NCBI GenBank assembly: GCA_035499215.1
Contig: DATJZH010000070.1
Span: 1 to 8,296, forward strand
Origin: DATJZH01 sp035499215
GTDB taxonomy: Bacteria; Actinomycetota; Actinomycetes; Streptosporangiales; Streptosporangiaceae
Direction of reading: 5' to 3'
Length of the DNA: 8,296 nt
Positions 6,816 to 8,296 of this stretch are shown here, piece by piece. The position numbers were made by a program, and so were the translations under genes. The stretch's first letter is position 1. The number at the start of each line of letters is the position of its first letter. The notes under the pieces were generated by a model. That model saw nothing but the letters and a program-made list of their open reading frames with translations. It ran no database searches and was not told where the DNA came from.

Positions 6816-7520
6816 TCAGATGGAGAAGTCCTGGTCGTACCAGACCTGCGCGGTGGCGGGGTGCCGGTCCGGCCTGGCCGGGGTGCCGGTGGCCCGGGCC
6901 TCTAGTTCCTCGATTCGCGTGAGCAGGGTGTGCAGGCTGACGCCGACGAGGTCGGGCAGCAGGGTGTGGTCGAGGTCGGGGGAGGCGCCGGCCGGGCGGG
7001 GCTGGCTGCGGTGGATGATCTGGCCGGGGACGCCGACGACGACCGAGTCGGGCGGGACCGGCTTGACCACGACGGCGTTGGCGCCGATGCGGCTGTCGTG
7101 GCCGACGGTGATCGGGCCGAGGATCTTGGCTCCCGCCCCGATGGTGACCCGGTCGCCGACGGTCGGGTGGCGCTTGCCGCGGTGCAGGCTGGTCCCGCCG
7201 AGAGTGACGCCGTCTTGGTAGATGGTCACGTCGGCGCCGACCTCGGCGGTCTCGCCGATGACCACCCCGGTGCCGTGGTCGATGAAAAGGCCCGGGCCCA
7301 GCACCGCGCCGGGGTGGATGTCCACCCCGGTCAGGCAGCGGGCGGCCGCGGAGACGAGCCGGCCGGCCAGCTTGCGGTCGTGCTGCCACAGCCGGTGGCT
7401 GACCCGGTGTCCCCACAGCGCGTGCAGGCCGGGGTAGCACAGCATCAGCTCGAGGGTGCCGCGCGCGGCCGGGTCCCGTCCGGCGGCGGCCTGCAGGTCC
7501 CGGCGCAGGGCTGCCAGCAT
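6816..7520 (-). CDS. cysE: Serine O-acetyltransferase
   Basis: This cytosolic enzyme transfers acetyl from acetyl-CoA to L-serine, giving O-acetylserine for cysteine synthesis. The 234-aa protein is the short form, lacking part of the N-terminal helical domain of the 273-aa E. coli enzyme. Residues 1-62 are helical, with the conserved CYPGLHALWGHRVSH (28-42). The left-handed beta-helix of hexapeptide repeats spans about 63-170: GVDIHPGA (65-72), FIDHGTGVVIGETA (79-92), VTLGGTS (105-111), KRHPT (116-120), IGAGAKILG (127-135). Asp67 and His82 match the catalytic pair (Asp143/His158 of E. coli), and His118 the active-site HP histidine. The tail ends in DFSI, the C-terminal tetrapeptide known to dock in the CysK1 active site of M. 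tuberculosis. One residue (Asp103) appears inserted in the IYQ-GVTLGG stretch. The ATG at 7520 lies two bases after the cysK stop with no strong ribosome site, so translation is probably coupled. The frame stays open upstream through cysK only because of GC bias. Confidence 0.96.
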   Translation of the reverse strand: MLAALRRDLQAAAGRDPAARGTLELMLCYPGLHALWGHRVSHRLWQHDRKLAGRLVSAAARCLTGVDIHPGAVLGPGLFIDHGTGVVIGETAEVGADVTIYQDGVTLGGTSLHRGKRHPTVGDRVTIGAGAKILGPITVGHDSRIGANAVVVKPVPPDSVVVGVPGQIIHRSQPRPAGASPDLDHTLLPDLVGVSLHTLLTRIEELEARATGTPARPDRHPATAQVWYDQDFSI

Positions 7521-7522
7521 CG

Positions 7523-8296
7523 CTACTGGCCCGGGCCGGCGAACAGCGGGGTGCTGAGGTACCGCTCGCCGGAGTCGGGGACGACGGCCACGATCAGCTT
7601 GCCGGCGTTCTGCGGCCGGTGCGCGACCTGGACCGCGGCCCAGACCGCGGCGCCGGCGGAGATGCCGGCCAGCAGCCCCTCTTCGGCGGCCATCCGGCGG
7701 GCGGTGCCGAAGGCGTCGTCGCTGCGCACGGTGAGGATCTCGTCCACGATGGCGAGGTCCAGGACGGCGGGCACGAAGCCGGCCCCGATGCCCTGGATCG
7801 GGTGCGGTCCCTTGCTGCCGCCGGAGAGCACCGGCGAGGCGGCCGGCTCGACCGCCACCAGCCGCACCGAGGGCTTGCGCTGCCTGAGCGCCTCGCCCAC
7901 GCCGGTGATGGTGCCGCCGGTGCCGACCCCGGCGACGACGATGTCGACGGCGCCGTCGGTGTCCCGCCAGATCTCCTCCGCGGTGGTCTGCCGGTGGACC
8001 GCCGGGTTGGCCGGGTTCTCGAACTGCTGCGGCATGAAGTACCGCCGGTCGCTCCCGGCGAGCTCCCCGGCCCGGGCGATCGCGCCGGGCATCCCGTCCG
8101 GGCCGGGGGTGAGGACCAGGTCGGCGCCCAGCGCGCGCAGCAGCTGCCGGCGCTCCCGGCTCATCGTCTCGGGCATCGTCAGCACGCACCGGTAGCCGCG
8201 CGCCGCGCAGACCATGGCCAGCGCGATGCCGGTGTTGCCGCTGGTCGGCTCGAGGATGACGGTGCCCGGCCCGATCAGCCCGGCGCGCTCCGCGGC
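7523..8296 (-). CDS. cysK: O-acetylserine sulfhydrylase (cysteine synthase A), N-terminus outside the window
   Basis: This PLP-dependent cytosolic enzyme makes cysteine from O-acetylserine and sulfide. The visible part is the last 257 residues of a family usually near 310, so about 50 residues are missing, including the SVKDR motif with the Schiff-base lysine, estimated roughly ten residues beyond the window edge. Numbering from the edge, the frame shows EPTSGNTG (16-23, substrate loop), QQFENPANP (90-98), GVGTGGTITG (123-132, PLP phosphate loop), EPAASPVLSGG (150-160), KGPHPIQGIGAGF (162-174), GISAGAA (211-217, with the serine facing the PLP ring nitrogen) and PDSGERYLST (240-249). The sequence is close to mycobacterial CysK1 as recalled, more so than to CysM, which makes the A-type assignment firm. 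It is the upstream gene of cysE in a tight pair. The ATG at 8215 is internal to the conserved fold and is not the start; the frame is open to the edge. No defect is visible. Confidence 0.96.
   Translation of the reverse strand, partial: AAERAGLIGPGTVILEPTSGNTGIALAMVCAARGYRCVLTMPETMSRERRQLLRALGADLVLTPGPDGMPGAIARAGELAGSDRRYFMPQQFENPANPAVHRQTTAEEIWRDTDGAVDIVVAGVGTGGTITGVGEALRQRKPSVRLVAVEPAASPVLSGGSKGPHPIQGIGAGFVPAVLDLAIVDEILTVRSDDAFGTARRMAAEEGLLAGISAGAAVWAAVQVAHRPQNAGKLIVAVVPDSGERYLSTPLFAGPGQ

Noticed and set aside
6816..8189. Reading the cysE frame as a 457-residue protein
   Set aside because: The upstream half is an alternative frame of cysK with Arg/Pro-rich sequence. The CysE family begins at the ATG at 7520.
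6930..8195. Long plus-strand ORF of 421 codons
   Set aside because: It is antisense to cysE and cysK, whose identity is certain. Open opposite frames are expected at this GC content.
1..8296. tRNA, rRNA, CRISPR array, insertion sequence or phage attachment site
   Set aside because: No TTCGA-type tRNA arm in the gaps, no regularly spaced repeats, no transposase or integrase motifs, and no flanking terminal repeats were seen.

Overview
The window is a high-GC stretch with actinobacterial features. All six supported genes are on the minus strand, so transcription runs from right to left. The lineage is inferred from composition and from the CysK/CysE proteins, which closely resemble the mycobacterial CysK1/CysE type as recalled, including a shared CysE C-terminal DFSI tail. 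No marker gene allows a genus to be named.

Right part (6816-8296): an intact serine O-acetyltransferase gene (cysE) lies two bases after an O-acetylserine sulfhydrylase gene (cysK) whose first ~50 codons fall outside the window. Together they encode the last two steps of cysteine synthesis: serine to O-acetylserine, then O-acetylserine plus sulfide to cysteine. This block is very GC-rich.

Middle (6043-6815): about 770 bases with no supportable gene. It holds the end of the cys transcription unit, a short AT-rich island around 6621-6650, several small palindromes, and presumably the promoter of the next gene set. I could not identify that promoter with confidence.

Left part (197-6042): four co-directional genes that look like one cell-envelope operon. 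In transcription order they are a secreted protein of unknown family (244 aa), a lipoprotein with YVTN/beta-propeller-like repeats (293 aa), a polytopic GT-C-like membrane protein with a C-terminal extracytoplasmic Ig-like region (about 732 aa), and a DUF2079-family polytopic membrane protein with a C-terminal beta-rich region (657 aa). The last two overlap by ATGA, which suggests translational coupling. The set fits an envelope glycan or glycoprotein assembly or modification locus: two candidate lipid-linked-sugar transferases with outer-face domains, plus two exported partners. The substrate cannot be read from the sequence. These genes contain stretches of clearly lower GC than the cys block.

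Positions 1-196 follow the last gene and hold GC-rich inverted repeats, one of which may act as a terminator, and a doubtful 36-codon ORF. No RNA gene, CRISPR array, insertion sequence or phage feature was seen.
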